A stretch of 32,444 nucleotides of DNA from Candidatus Melainabacteria bacterium RIFCSPLOWO2_02_FULL_35_15 (GCA_001784585.1 MFRN01000006.1:1299-33742); one strand, 5' to 3'; positions 1 through 9,129 are shown, numbered from the stretch's first letter. Translations and numbers: made by a program. The notes: a model not told the origin generated them from the letters alone.

Positions 1-310
<310 letters not shown>

Positions 311-321
311 TCATTAATAAT

Positions 322-399
322 AAATGTAAAACGACAAATGACGAATGTAGAATAAATTTACTCCACATTTTACATTCGTCATTCTACATTTGAATTGTC
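322..399. repeat. Opposed heptanucleotide arrays forming a hairpin beside 16S
   Basis: Heptamers ACAAATG, ACGAATG and TAGAATA run at 334-354 on the plus strand. On the minus strand TAGAATG, ACGAATG and TAAAATG run at 386-366. The two arrays face each other, so 340-353 can pair with 367-380 (14 bp, one wobble) around a 13-base loop. Because it lies 30-90 bases before the 16S 5' end, it would sit in the rRNA leader or at its promoter. The same heptamers recur inside the amidohydrolase gene at 24324-24351. Confidence 0.75.
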
Positions 400-590
400 T
401 CAAATTTTTGACAGGACTATATCTCAGTATAGAAAAGTCATTAGAAATTTTCTATCCAAAAATATTTAAAAAAGTTTTTCGTCTCTTGTATTATTTTTTC
501 AGAATCCTGCTCTACCAATTTTATGGCGAAAGTAAATAATAGCAGGCACCTTAACATATATCAATCCTCATCAACACAAAGTAAAAAGTA
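400..590. other. Divergent intergenic region between rRNA and rpsO
   Basis: AT-rich and without a plausible reading frame. The promoter of the rRNA operon should lie here on the minus strand, but I see only weak matches (for example TATACT on the minus strand near 430) and no convincing -35 partner. Nothing else is recognised. Confidence 0.5.
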
Positions 591-618
591 TTGATAATTT
601 GACATATCTAGCTATAAT
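591..618 (+). promoter_or_regulatory. Sigma70-type promoter of rpsO-pnp
   Basis: A -35 box TTGATA at 591-596 and a perfect -10 box TATAAT at 613-618 are separated by 16 bases, placing the start near 625. A perfect 12-base palindrome AATTAGCTAATT (624-635) covers the expected start. In the leader, CTATG (661-665) can pair with CATAG (682-686), which touches the ribosome binding site. That would suit translational feedback, but this is inference. Confidence 0.7.
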
Positions 619-701
619 AAGCCAATTAGCTAATTATCTGAATGTTAATAAGTGAGAAAACTATGGTAGATTATATTTGAACATAGAGGTAAGAATATTA
701 A

Positions 702-968
702 ATGGCAATTACAAAGGAAAAAAAGAAGGAGTTAGTTTCACAGTACCAGCAGAATAAAAAAGATACTGGTTCACCAGAAGTTCAAATATCAATTCTAACT
801 GAAAGAATTAAAGAGTTATCAGGTCACCTAACTAAGAATTCCAAAGACTATGCAAGCCAGTTAGGTTTATTGAAAATGGTTGGTAATAGGAAATCTCTTT
901 TAGCGTACTTAAAAAGAAAAAATCCGGAATCTTACAGAAAGCTAACCGATCAGTTAGCCATAAGATAA
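702..968 (+). CDS. rpsO: 30S ribosomal protein S15
   Basis: 88 residues, the usual S15 length. S15 is a primary 16S rRNA binding protein that nucleates the platform of the 30S subunit. The family hallmarks TGSPEVQISILTERIKELS, the HLTKNSKDY segment and LLKMVGNRKSLLAYLKRK are all present. A ribosome binding site GAGGT lies at 686-690, 11 bases before the ATG. pnp follows 99 bases downstream, the widely conserved rpsO-pnp order. In E. coli S15 represses its own translation through its leader; whether the small hairpin here does the same is unknown. Confidence 0.98.
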   Translation: MAITKEKKKELVSQYQQNKKDTGSPEVQISILTERIKELSGHLTKNSKDYASQLGLLKMVGNRKSLLAYLKRKNPESYRKLTDQLAIR

Positions 969-1067
969 TTTCTTTTTTAAATTACACAATTGCATAATTT
1001 AATACTCACTTACCTGACAAGAACGGGAAGAACATTATTTGGTTGGTGACTAACGAGGGAAAAAAAC

Positions 1068-3287
1068 ATGAGCAGTGTAAAAAATATAGAAAAAAAAGAA
1101 GAAGAAAAAGACACAAGGCAAACAAGTAGTAAAAGTAAAGAAGTAAGAGAAACAGTTGTAAATGTTACCGGCAAAGATATAACTATTCAGACCGGTAAGC
1201 TTGCAAAGCAAGCAAACGGATCGGTAACGATTCGGTGTGGTGATACTGTTTTGTTAGTCACTGCAGTAAAGTCTGATGAGCCCAGAAAAGATATTGATTT
1301 TTTTCCACTGCTCTGTGACTTTGAAGAAAGGTTTACTTCTGTCGGCAGGATTCCGGGAAGTTTTAACAGGCGGGAAAATAAACCACCTGACAAATCTACT
1401 TTAACGGCTCGTTTAATGGACAGGCCATTAAGGCCGTTATTTCCTGAAAATTATTACAATGATGTACAGGTAGTAGCTACAGCTTTAAGCATCGATCAGG
1501 TTAATCCGCCAGATGTTTTGGCAATGCTTGGTGCATCATTTGCTCTTTCAATTTCAGATATTCCTTTTAACGGTCCAATTGGTGCTGTAAGAGTCGGATT
1601 GATTCATAACAAATTTATTGCAAATCCGACTTTCGAAGAGCTTGAAAAGAGTGATTTAGATTTAATAGTTGCCGGAACAAGCGACTCAATTATGATGGTT
1701 GAAGCCGGAGCTAATCTTGTAACAGAAGATGTCATTTTAAATGCTCTCGCATTTGCACAAACAATTATCAAACAACAGGTAGAATCACAAAAACAATTTG
1801 CCAGTCAATATGGTTTAAAAAAAGTTGAGCTTGTTCCAGCAAAAGCTGATAAAGCACTTGTTGAACTCGTAGAAAAAAATGCAAAAGACTCTCTTCTGAA
1901 ATCAATGGACAATGTAAAAGATAAAAATGTTCACAAAAAATTCATAAAAGAAGCTATCGAAAAAGTTGTTTCAGCCATAGAAGAGCAAAAAGAAAAATCA
2001 AAGTTTCTTACTGACTTAAAAGATAAATCACAGGACGAAATTAAAAAAATTGCTAAGAGTCAGGTAAACATTCTTGAAGAAAAACTGATGCGGAAAAAAA
2101 TTCTTGAAGAAGGAGTTCGTGCCGATGGCAGAAAGTGTAATGAAATCAGGACAATTACCTGTGAAGTCGGGATATTAGAGAGAGTGCACGGTACAGGTTT
2201 ATTTACCAGGGGTACTACCCAGGTTCTGTCATCATGCACATTAGGTACAAGCGGTGATGCTCAAAAGCTTGACAGCATTGATCCGCAAACAGAAAGAAAA
2301 TATATTCACCACTATAACTTTCCGGGATATTCAGTCGGTGAAGTAAAACCAAGCAGAACTCCCGGGCGCAGGGAAATAGGACACGGAGCTTTGGCTGAAA
2401 GAGCATTAAGTCCGGTACTCCCTGACAAAGAACACTTCCCATACACTATTCGTGTAGTGTCAGAAGTTTTGGAATCAAACGGCTCTACAAGTATGGCAAG
2501 TACCTGTGGAAGCACTTTATGTCTAATGGATGCAGGAGTTCCCATAAAAGCACCTATTGCAGGAATAGCAATGGGACTTATAAAAGAAGGAGACAAGTTT
2601 GCAATTCTTACCGACATACAGGGTTTGGAGGATTTTCTTGGTGACATGGATTTTAAAGTAACCGGATCTAAAAAAGGTGTTTCTGCTCTTCAGATGGATA
2701 TAAAGATCGGCGGCATTACTTTAGAAATAATGAAAATTGCTCTTGAGCAGGCAAAAATCGGAAGACTTTACATTTTGGAAAAAATGCTCGAAGCAATTCC
2801 CAAACCGAGGACTGAACTTTCAAAGTGGGCTCCAAGAATATTGACAATGAAAGTTGATATGTCAGATATTGGTACTATAATCGGACCGGGTGGAAAAATG
2901 ATAAGAAGAATTACAGAAGAAACCGGTGCAAAAATAGATATCGAGGAAGACGGGACAGTATTAATAGCATCACCTGATAATGATAAAGCCTACAAAGCTA
3001 AAAAATGGGTACAGGGACTTGTAGAAAAAATTCAGCCTGGTGCAGTGTACTCCGGAAAAGTTTTAAGGACAGCACAAATCGGAGCATTTGTAGAAATACT
3101 TCCGAATAAAGAAGGCATGGTTCACATTTCACAACTTCAGGACAAAAGAACAGAGCGTGTAGAAGATGTAGTTAAAGTAGGAGACATCATTGCTGTCAGA
3201 GTTCGTGAAGTTGATGAAAGAGGCAGAATAAGCTTAACAATGAGAGGAATAACAAAAGAGGAACAAGATAAGGTTCTGGCACAGTAA
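1068..3287 (+). CDS. pnp: Polyribonucleotide nucleotidyltransferase (PNPase)
   Basis: 739 residues, slightly longer than the usual ~700 because of a charged N-terminal extension of about 30 residues (Lys/Glu-rich). PNPase is a trimeric phosphorolytic 3'-5' exoribonuclease. Visible domains in order: first RNase PH-like core (about 30-170), a lysine-rich helical linker (about 260-340), second RNase PH core (about 350-560) with the GDMDFKVTG and ALQMDIKI catalytic segment, a KH domain with the GPGG loop near residue 605, and a C-terminal S1 domain (about 655-727, GAVYSGKV to GRISLTMR). Ribosome binding site GAGGG at 1055-1059. It lies 99 bases after rpsO and 45 bases before hutH, with no clear promoter before hutH, so read-through into the hut genes is possible. 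Confidence 0.98.
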   Translation: MSSVKNIEKKEEEKDTRQTSSKSKEVRETVVNVTGKDITIQTGKLAKQANGSVTIRCGDTVLLVTAVKSDEPRKDIDFFPLLCDFEERFTSVGRIPGSFNRRENKPPDKSTLTARLMDRPLRPLFPENYYNDVQVVATALSIDQVNPPDVLAMLGASFALSISDIPFNGPIGAVRVGLIHNKFIANPTFEELEKSDLDLIVAGTSDSIMMVEAGANLVTEDVILNALAFAQTIIKQQVESQKQFASQYGLKKVELVPAKADKALVELVEKNAKDSLLKSMDNVKDKNVHKKFIKEAIEKVVSAIEEQKEKSKFLTDLKDKSQDEIKKIAKSQVNILEEKLMRKKILEEGVRADGRKCNEIRTITCEVGILERVHGTGLFTRGTTQVLSSCTLGTSGDAQKLDSIDPQTERKYIHHYNFPGYSVGEVKPSRTPGRREIGHGALAERALSPVLPDKEHFPYTIRVVSEVLESNGSTSMASTCGSTLCLMDAGVPIKAPIAGIAMGLIKEGDKFAILTDIQGLEDFLGDMDFKVTGSKKGVSALQMDIKIGGITLEIMKIALEQAKIGRLYILEKMLEAIPKPRTELSKWAPRILTMKVDMSDIGTIIGPGGKMIRRITEETGAKIDIEEDGTVLIASPDNDKAYKAKKWVQGLVEKIQPGAVYSGKVLRTAQIGAFVEILPNKEGMVHISQLQDKRTERVEDVVKVGDIIAVRVREVDERGRISLTMRGITKEEQDKVLAQ

Positions 3288-3301
3288 GAAAACGTCTGGA
3301 A

Positions 3302-3320
3302 GGGCTTATTAATTAAGCCC
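3302..3320 (+). promoter_or_regulatory. Dyad between pnp and hutH
   Basis: GGGCTTA (3302-3308) and TAAGCCC (3314-3320) form a perfect 7-bp stem with a 5-base loop, 12 bases before the hutH ATG. No T-run follows in the plus direction, so it is a poor intrinsic terminator. It could be an operator, an mRNA processing site or a structure limiting hutH translation. The 45-base gap shows no Shine-Dalgarno sequence for hutH. Confidence 0.4.
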
Positions 3321-3332
3321 ATACAAAAAAAT

Positions 3333-4880
3333 ATGAGCGTTATAACAAAAAATGTTGTAACAATTGATTCCAAAGCATTAACAATAAACGATGTTGTTAA
3401 TATTGCAAAACATAACTACAGTGTAATACTTTCAAAAAATGCTATTCAAAATATAAAACAAGGCAGAGAAGTTGTAGAAAAAGTTTTACTTGAAAATAAA
3501 ACAGTGTATGGAGTAAACACAGGGTTTGGTGCTTTTTGCAAAGAAACTATTTCCAAAGAAAACATCAGGCAACTTCAGAAAAATTTGTTATTAAGCCATG
3601 CAACCGGTGTTGATAAACCATTTGATGAAGAAACAGTAAGAGCAATAATGTTGCTTAGAGCAAATACTTTAGCCGGTGGAAACTGCGGGGTAAGGTTAGA
3701 ATTAGTTCAAACTTTATTAGACATGTTAAATGCTGGTATACATCCTTATATTCCTCAAAAAGGTTCAGTTGGTGCATCCGGCGATCTTGCTCCGTTAGCA
3801 CACATGGCATTGGTTTTAATCGGAGAAGGTCAAGCATACTACAGAGGGAATTTGGTACCCGGAAAAGAAGCCATGAAACTGGCAAATATAAAGACTCTTG
3901 AGCTTGAGGCAAAAGAAGGACTGTCACTAATCAACGGAACACAGGTTATGACAGGAGTTGCAGCATTAATTACACATAAAGCTGAAATCATTATGAAAAC
4001 TGCAGATATAATTTCTGCTTCCACTATAGATGTTTTAAAAGGCTCAGATGCAGCATTTAACAAAAGACTTCATGAACTTCGCCCTCATCCCGGACAATTA
4101 AAAAGTGCTGACAATATCTCACTGATTATGAAAAACAGTCAAATCCGGGAATCACACAGAGGCTGTGATCACGTACAGGACGCATATTCAATGCGATGCA
4201 CTCCTCAGGTACACGGAGCATCTCGCGATACGTTAGCTCATGTAAAAAAAGTTATTGAGATAGAAATAAACTCAGTCACAGATAACCCTATACTCTTTTT
4301 GGATACTGAAGAATTTTTATCAGGTGGAAATTTTCACGGACAACCTGTGGCTCTGGTAATGGATTATTTAGGTATTGCTCTTAGTGAAATTGCAAATATA
4401 TCTGAAAGAAGAACTGAACGGATGGTAAACAGTAAACTAAGTGAGCACTTACCTCCTTTCCTGGTAAAAGACGGCGGCATAAATTCTGGTTTTATGATTA
4501 CTCAATATACTGCTGCTTCACTGGTTTCTGAAAATAAAGTTTTAGCTCACCCTGCTTCTGTAGATTCTATTCCCACCTCAGCCAATCAGGAAGATCATGT
4601 AAGTATGGGAACTATTGCAGCCAGAAAAGCAAGAGAGATTTTATCAAACATAGAATATGTTTTAGCCATTGAACTGCTATGCGCCATGCAAGCTCTTGAT
4701 TTTATGAGAGAACTTAAGAGCGGAGACGGAGTAGAAATCATCTACAAATTAGTCAGAGAGAAAGTGCCGTATCTTGATAAAGACAGACCTTTATACACAG
4801 ATATTAATATCCTGAAAGACATGATAAGCAGTGGAGTTGTTTTAAAAAAAGTTGAAGAACAATCAGGTGAATTAGAGTGA
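3333..4880 (+). CDS. hutH: Histidine ammonia-lyase
   Basis: 515 residues, the usual length. HutH deaminates L-histidine to trans-urocanate, the first step of histidine degradation. The Ala-Ser-Gly triad that cyclises to the MIO electrophile is at residues 148-150 in GSVGASGDLAPLAH. YGVNTGFG (59-66), NGTQVMTG, QDAYSMRCTPQVHG and FHGQPVA are further family signatures. It opens a four-gene operon; its TGA overlaps the GTG start of the next gene by four bases (GTGA), so translation is probably coupled. There is no good Shine-Dalgarno before the ATG, only an A-rich stretch. Phenylalanine or tyrosine ammonia-lyases share the fold, but the neighbours settle the substrate. Confidence 0.97.
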   Translation: MSVITKNVVTIDSKALTINDVVNIAKHNYSVILSKNAIQNIKQGREVVEKVLLENKTVYGVNTGFGAFCKETISKENIRQLQKNLLLSHATGVDKPFDEETVRAIMLLRANTLAGGNCGVRLELVQTLLDMLNAGIHPYIPQKGSVGASGDLAPLAHMALVLIGEGQAYYRGNLVPGKEAMKLANIKTLELEAKEGLSLINGTQVMTGVAALITHKAEIIMKTADIISASTIDVLKGSDAAFNKRLHELRPHPGQLKSADNISLIMKNSQIRESHRGCDHVQDAYSMRCTPQVHGASRDTLAHVKKVIEIEINSVTDNPILFLDTEEFLSGGNFHGQPVALVMDYLGIALSEIANISERRTERMVNSKLSEHLPPFLVKDGGINSGFMITQYTAASLVSENKVLAHPASVDSIPTSANQEDHVSMGTIAARKAREILSNIEYVLAIELLCAMQALDFMRELKSGDGVEIIYKLVREKVPYLDKDRPLYTDINILKDMISSGVVLKKVEEQSGELE

Positions 4881-5728
4881 AAAGATTTTATCTGAGAATA
4901 ATTTCCGTTCCTTTTGATTATGGAGTAAAACTAATTAACGGAAGACCGGGCGCAAGATTTGGTCCAAAAAAGATTATTCGGGATTTTTATAAATTAACTA
5001 GAAACATAGAACTTAAAGACATCATCACTATTAAATATGAAACAGTAAGACCAATAGCAAAAAATGTAAAAAAAACTCACCAAAGAGTAACAAAGGCTGT
5101 CAGAAAAAGCATAAGGTCTGGTGAAATTTCTATCGTTATAGGTGGCGGACATGATATTTCATTTGGATCGGGAAGAGCAGTTTTCTTGGAATCTAAAAAA
5201 ATCGGACAAATAAATATTGATGCTCATTACGATGTAAGACCTGTAGTAAACGGTAAGATAACTTCCGGAACCCCGTTCAGAAGATTGCTTGAAGCAGGCT
5301 TTCTTAATGGAGAAAATTTTGTTGAACTTGGTGTCCACGCACCAAAAAATCTTAAAGAACACCATGACTATGTATTCCAAAAGAAAGGGGTCTTACTTAG
5401 GCTTGATTACATAAATAAAATTGGTATGAAAAATGCTCTGGATAAAGCATTTAAAATTGCCGCAAGAAAAACAAATGCAACAATATTTGACGTTGATATT
5501 GATAGTGTTCAAAAAAGATTCGCCCCGGGCTGCAGTGCTCCATGTACAAAAGGGTTCACAAAAAAACAAATACTGCTAGCTGCATTTATGGCAGGAAGAA
5601 ATAATAATATAAAACTTTTTAACTTAATGGAGGTTAACCCATTGTATGATGTAAATAATAAAACAGTAGAACTAGCAGCCAAATTAATTTTAAGCTTTAT
5701 TAAAGGAATAATCAAAAGAGAAAAATAA
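4877..5728 (+). CDS. hutG: Formimidoylglutamase (arginase/ureohydrolase family)
   Basis: 283 residues with a GTG start overlapping hutH. It is a member of the manganese ureohydrolase family. Metal ligands are intact: GGGHD (His92), DAHYD (Asp115, His117, Asp119) and FDVDID (Asp205, Asp207). APGCSAP and MEVNPLYD are the usual substrate-side motifs. Within the hut operon the likely reaction is N-formimidoyl-glutamate plus water to glutamate plus formamide, the last step of the pathway. Arginase or agmatinase activity would be the alternative on fold alone, but position between hutH and hutU argues for HutG. Its stop overlaps the hutU start (TAATG). The protein is unusually lysine-rich. Confidence 0.88.
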   Translation: MKRFYLRIISVPFDYGVKLINGRPGARFGPKKIIRDFYKLTRNIELKDIITIKYETVRPIAKNVKKTHQRVTKAVRKSIRSGEISIVIGGGHDISFGSGRAVFLESKKIGQINIDAHYDVRPVVNGKITSGTPFRRLLEAGFLNGENFVELGVHAPKNLKEHHDYVFQKKGVLLRLDYINKIGMKNALDKAFKIAARKTNATIFDVDIDSVQKRFAPGCSAPCTKGFTKKQILLAAFMAGRNNNIKLFNLMEVNPLYDVNNKTVELAAKLILSFIKGIIKREK

Positions 5729-7446
5729 TGGTTGTTGAAAATAAAATCTTAAAAGCATCAACACGACCAATGTACTTTGAAAAAAAGCCTAAAGATGAAA
5801 TACATGCAGCCACAGGTACTGAATTAAGGTGCAAGAGCTGGGAAGCTGAAGCTGCTCTTAGAATGCTGGAAAATAATCTTGATCCGAAAGTTGCTTTAGT
5901 ACCGGATGAGTTAATAGTATATGGTGGTTCGGGAAGAGCAGCGAGAAACTGGCATGAGTACAATAAAATTGTTGAGGCATTGAAGAGTTTAGAATCTGAT
6001 GAAACGCTATTAATACAATCAGGAAAACCAGTTGGTATTTTTAAAACTTACAAAGATGCACCACGTGTATTAATAGCAAACTCTAATCTTGTCCCGAAAT
6101 GGAGCACACAAGAATATTTTGACAAACTGGATCAGCTTGGTTTAACAATGTACGGCCAAATGACTGCTGGAAGCTGGATATACATTGGAACACAAGGGAT
6201 ATTACAGGGAACTTATGAAACCTTAGCAGCAATTGCTAATAAACATTTTAATGGTAGCTTAGCTGGAAAGTTTGTGTTAACTGCTGGTTTAGGTGGTATG
6301 TCAGGTGCACAACCCATGGCAATTACTATGAACGATGGAGTCGGTTTAATAGTAGAAGTTTTTGAAGAAAGAGTTAAGCAAAAAGTAAAAGAAGGCTACT
6401 GTGACAAAATAGCATATAGTCTGGATGAAGCTCTGGAATCAGTATTTAAAGCTAAAGAATTAAAAAAACCTTTATCAGTCGGGCTTATAGGTAACATTGC
6501 TACTATTGCTCCTGAGTTAGTTAAAAGAAACATTATTCCTGATGTTGTAACTGATCAAACCTCAGCACATGATCTTTTATATTATTATCCCGAAGGAAAT
6601 TTAAAAGAAAAACTTGAGCTTAGAGAAAAAGCACCTGAAGAATTTAAGAGACAAGCATTTAGTTCAATTAAAAAACATGTACAAGCTATCTTAGATATGC
6701 AAAACGCAGGTGCAGTGTGCCTGGATTATGGGAATAATTTACGTGCACAGGCAGAATTAGCAGGATTAAAAGTAAGAAATGAAAAAGGTGAATTTTTATA
6801 TCCTGGATTTGTCGTGGCATATATTAGACCATTATTTTGTGAAGGAAAAGGACCTTTCAGATGGGCTGCTCTTTCAGGACTTCCAGAAGATATTCTTAGA
6901 ATAGACAGGGCTCTTTTAGAAACATTTCCAAACGATAAAACATTGCACAGGTGGATTAAAAAAGCACAAAAAGAAATTCCTTTTATAGGATTACCTGCAA
7001 GAATATGCTGGCTTGGCTATGACGATAGAGCAAAGTTTGGAAAAATTATAAATAATTTAGTAGCATCTGGCGAAGTAAAAGCACCTGTTGTTATTGGAAG
7101 AGATCATCTGGATTGTGGCAGTGTAGCTTCTCCAAATCGTGAAACAGAGGGGATGAAAGATGGCAGTGATGCCATAGCAGACTGGCCTTTATTAAATGCA
7201 CTGGGAAATACAGCCTGCAGAGCAGACTGGGTTTCAATCCATAATGGTGGTGGCGTAGGAATAGGAAACAGTACACATGCCGGAATGGTAATAGTAGCTA
7301 CTGGTACAAAAGAAAAAGAAGAACGATTAATGAAAGTACTAACTTTTGATCCTGGAATTGGAATAATGCGACATGCAGATGCTGGATATAAAGAAGCTGT
7401 TAATATTGCAAAAGTAAAAGGGGTAAAGATCCCTGGACTAAAATGA
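5728..7446 (+). CDS. hutU: Urocanate hydratase
   Basis: 572 residues, close to the usual ~555. HutU adds water to urocanate with a tightly bound NAD+ as electrophile, giving 4-imidazolone-5-propanoate. Signatures include [35 protein letters not shown], the NAD-binding [12 protein letters not shown] (about 187-198), the conserved Cys371 within [10 protein letters not shown], and the C-terminal [13 protein letters not shown]. One-base overlap with hutG (TAATG) and four-base overlap with hutI (ATGA) show tight coupling. No truncation or frameshift is seen. Confidence 0.97.
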   Translation: MVVENKILKASTRPMYFEKKPKDEIHAATGTELRCKSWEAEAALRMLENNLDPKVALVPDELIVYGGSGRAARNWHEYNKIVEALKSLESDETLLIQSGKPVGIFKTYKDAPRVLIANSNLVPKWSTQEYFDKLDQLGLTMYGQMTAGSWIYIGTQGILQGTYETLAAIANKHFNGSLAGKFVLTAGLGGMSGAQPMAITMNDGVGLIVEVFEERVKQKVKEGYCDKIAYSLDEALESVFKAKELKKPLSVGLIGNIATIAPELVKRNIIPDVVTDQTSAHDLLYYYPEGNLKEKLELREKAPEEFKRQAFSSIKKHVQAILDMQNAGAVCLDYGNNLRAQAELAGLKVRNEKGEFLYPGFVVAYIRPLFCEGKGPFRWAALSGLPEDILRIDRALLETFPNDKTLHRWIKKAQKEIPFIGLPARICWLGYDDRAKFGKIINNLVASGEVKAPVVIGRDHLDCGSVASPNRETEGMKDGSDAIADWPLLNALGNTACRADWVSIHNGGGVGIGNSTHAGMVIVATGTKEKEERLMKVLTFDPGIGIMRHADAGYKEAVNIAKVKGVKIPGLK

Positions 7447-8756
7447 ACGCTGATATTCTTATTACAAATGCATCAGAGCTTTTAACCTGCAAAGCTTCAA
7501 ATTTTAATAAGCCAAAATTTGGAAAAGAGCTTAGTGATTTAGGAATAATAAAAGATGGTGCGATCGCCACCAAAGATGGAAAAATCATTTTTGCTGGTAA
7601 AAGCAGCGAAGCTGATTTTAATGCAAAAAATATTATTAATGCAAAAGACAGAGTAGTAATGCCAGGATTTGTGGACTGTCATACTCATGCTGTTTTTGCT
7701 GGCAGCAGAGAGGATGAGTTTTTAAAAAAACAGCAAGGTATAGCTTTTTTGGATATTTTAAAACAAGGTGGCGGTATATTAAGCACGGTAGAAAAAACCA
7801 GATGTGCCAGCAAGGAAGAATTGTTTCAGGCATCGAAAAAACACTTAAAGAGAATGATTGAATATGGTACAACAACTATAGAAATAAAATCAGGCTATGG
7901 TTTAAATTTTGAAGATGAAAAAAAGATTTTAGAAGTTGCCTCTAATCTGCAAGAAAAACTACCAATAGACATTGTTAGAACATATCTTGGAGCACACACG
8001 GTACCTAAGAACATTAAAAGAGAAGACTATATTAAAGAAGTCTTATCATCGCTTGAAAGAATAAAACCTTATAGTGAATTCTGTGATGTATTTTGCGAAA
8101 AAGGAGTTTTTAGTGTAGAAGAAACGAGAGAAATTTTAATACATGCAAAAAAGCTTGGATTCAAATTAAAACTACACTCAGAGCAAAATAATCTATTACA
8201 CAGTGCAGAGCTAGCTGGCGAGTTAAATGCAACAAGCGCAGATCATCTGGAATATATTTCACCTCGTGGCATAGAAGCTTTAGTAAAAAATGGAGTTATC
8301 GGGGTTTTATTACCCGGAGTTCCGTTTTATTTGATGGAAGAAAAATATGCACCAGCCCGAGAACTGATAAATAAAGGAGTAGCAATAGCTATTGCATCTG
8401 ATTTTAATCCGGGCAGCTGTCCTAGTTTTAATATGCAGCTTATGATAAGTCTGGCATGTTTGAAGATGAATTTATTACCCGGTGAAGCTATTAATGCCTC
8501 TACAATAAATGCAGCTTTTGCTATAGATAGAGCACATGACGTGGGTAGTTTAGAAACAGGCAAGAAAGCAGATATCATTATCCTAGATATAGAAAACCAT
8601 AATCAATTACCTTATTATTTTGGGATAAATCTAGTAGAAAAAGTAATAAAAAGTGGAAAGGTGATTTTTAGTAAAGAGAAAACTCATTCATACAAGTATG
8701 CCAGCCAGAGGCTGGTCTGTCCTCTGGCAGAAAACCCGAACCAGAATAATACTTGA
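7443..8756 (+). CDS. hutI: Imidazolonepropionase
   Basis: 437 residues, about 20-25 longer than typical. This amidohydrolase opens the ring of imidazolone-propanoate to give formimidoyl-glutamate. The metal site HTH is at His80/His82 in [18 protein letters not shown], with TYLGAHT, KLHSEQN and the metal-site Asp in [12 protein letters not shown]. The family normally ends shortly after the [15 protein letters not shown] segment. Here residues from about 419 to 437 form an extra tail encoded by an inverted repeat (8701-8728), so the stop codon seems displaced by repeat insertion. It starts inside the hutU stop (ATGA). Confidence 0.96.
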   Translation: MNADILITNASELLTCKASNFNKPKFGKELSDLGIIKDGAIATKDGKIIFAGKSSEADFNAKNIINAKDRVVMPGFVDCHTHAVFAGSREDEFLKKQQGIAFLDILKQGGGILSTVEKTRCASKEELFQASKKHLKRMIEYGTTTIEIKSGYGLNFEDEKKILEVASNLQEKLPIDIVRTYLGAHTVPKNIKREDYIKEVLSSLERIKPYSEFCDVFCEKGVFSVEETREILIHAKKLGFKLKLHSEQNNLLHSAELAGELNATSADHLEYISPRGIEALVKNGVIGVLLPGVPFYLMEEKYAPARELINKGVAIAIASDFNPGSCPSFNMQLMISLACLKMNLLPGEAINASTINAAFAIDRAHDVGSLETGKKADIIILDIENHNQLPYYFGINLVEKVIKSGKVIFSKEKTHSYKYASQRLVCPLAENPNQNNT

Positions 8757-8789
8757 CACACCAATGACATAGTCATATTGCTTTTTCAT
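8688..8789 (-). pseudogene. Possible 5' remnant of a gene, 33 codons with strong RBS
   Basis: On the minus strand a near-ideal Shine-Dalgarno AGGAGGT (8796-8802) sits 6 bases before an ATG (8787-8789) that opens a 33-residue frame beginning MKKQYDYVIG. It then runs antisense through the repeat that forms the hutI tail and stops at 8688. The beginning resembles the N terminus of FAD-binding oxidoreductases (YDYVIVG type) that loses the pattern after about 10 residues. A decapitated gene fragment seems more likely than a working peptide, but a small translated leader or peptide cannot be excluded. Confidence 0.3.
8701..8728. repeat. Inverted repeat making the hutI C-terminal tail
   Basis: CCAGCC-AGA-GGCTGG (8701-8715) is a perfect dyad, and GCCAGAGG (8704-8711) can also pair with CCTCTGGC (8721-8728). 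The segment is GC-rich against an AT-rich background and is translated as residues ~419-430 of HutI. Confidence 0.6.
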
Positions 8790-8807
8790 GAGCTAACCTC
8801 CTATAAT
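8778..8807 (+). promoter_or_regulatory. Promoter of the candidate structured RNA
   Basis: A perfect -10 TATAAT at 8802-8807 has a weak -35 TTGCTT at 8778-8783 (18-base spacer). Initiation about 8 bases downstream falls on G8815, exactly the first base of the closing stem of the RNA structure that follows. Confidence 0.5.
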
Positions 8808-8814
8808 ATTTACT

Positions 8815-8998
8815 GATAATGCAACAAACTTTTCATGAACAAAAACTCGTGAATACAGGCTTTATGCCTAGAGATACTGTTCTGTTTCAAAAAAGTGCTG
8901 GAGTTGGCTTAATCTTAAGCACAGTCTTAAAGACTAAAGTTAACAACAAGCTTACTAACTCCAGCGTTGCATTATCTATTCTAGTTTTAATAATGCAA
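8815..8998 (+). ncRNA. Candidate structured RNA, novel or unrecognised
   Basis: Nested perfect pairings: a closing stem GATAATGCAAC (8815-8825) with GTTGCATTATC (8966-8976), 11 bp. Within it are a hairpin TTCATGA/TCGTGAA (8832-8838/8847-8853, one wobble), a hairpin AGGC/GCCT (8857-8860/8866-8869), and a stem GCTGGAGTTGG/CTAACTCCAGC (8897-8907/8955-8965, one wobble) that stacks directly on the closing stem. That stem encloses TAAGC/GCTTA and an AGTCT/AGACT hairpin. The 3' strand of the closing stem can instead pair downstream (TTGCATTAT 8967-8975 with ATAATGCAA 8990-8998), giving two mutually exclusive folds. It does not look like 6S, SRP, tmRNA or RNase P RNA. A 64-codon frame at 8819-9013 lacks an RBS and is dismissed as coding. 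Confidence 0.5.
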
Positions 8999-9040
8999 TT
9001 GTTCAGTAATTAATATACGAGTTGACAGGAATGACTTTAT

Positions 9041-9074
9041 GGGCGGGCGAGGTCTCGCTCCACAAGTGGAGCGG
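9041..9074. repeat. GC-rich double palindrome upstream of toxin-antitoxin genes
   Basis: GGGCGAGGTCTCGCTCC (9045-9061) is a dyad around GAGGTCTC that resembles a degenerate member of the GTAGGGGC palindrome family seen elsewhere in the window. It overlaps a perfect 18-base palindrome CGCTCCACAAGTGGAGCG (9056-9073). Between this and the antitoxin promoter (9075-9129) nothing is recognised. Confidence 0.5.
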
Positions 9075-9129
9075 ATGAATGGGTTGGTTAGAATCCAAGA
9101 TAAAGGCTAAAAATAATGATTTAATTAAA

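Noticed and set aside
599-618. TTGACA at 599-604 as the rpsO -35 box
   Set aside because: It is only 8 bases from TATAAT; TTGATA at 591-596 gives a proper 16-base spacer.
4877-5728. Arginase or agmatinase
   Set aside because: Fold motifs would allow it, but tight overlap with hutH and hutU makes formimidoylglutamase the better call.
7560-7567. HIP1 octamer GCGATCGC, typical of cyanobacteria
   Set aside because: A single occurrence in 32 kb is not evidence of a HIP1-rich genome.
8815-8998. 6S RNA, SRP RNA, tmRNA or RNase P RNA
   Set aside because: 6S is one long hairpin with a central bubble, whereas this is multi-branched with a 70-base asymmetric 5' part; none of the conserved SRP tetraloop, tmRNA or RNase P core motifs is visible and the size fits poorly.
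8819-9013. 64-codon open frame starting MQQTFHEQ
   Set aside because: It starts inside the first stem of the candidate RNA, has no RBS, no recognisable protein pattern, and is better explained by the nested inverted repeats.
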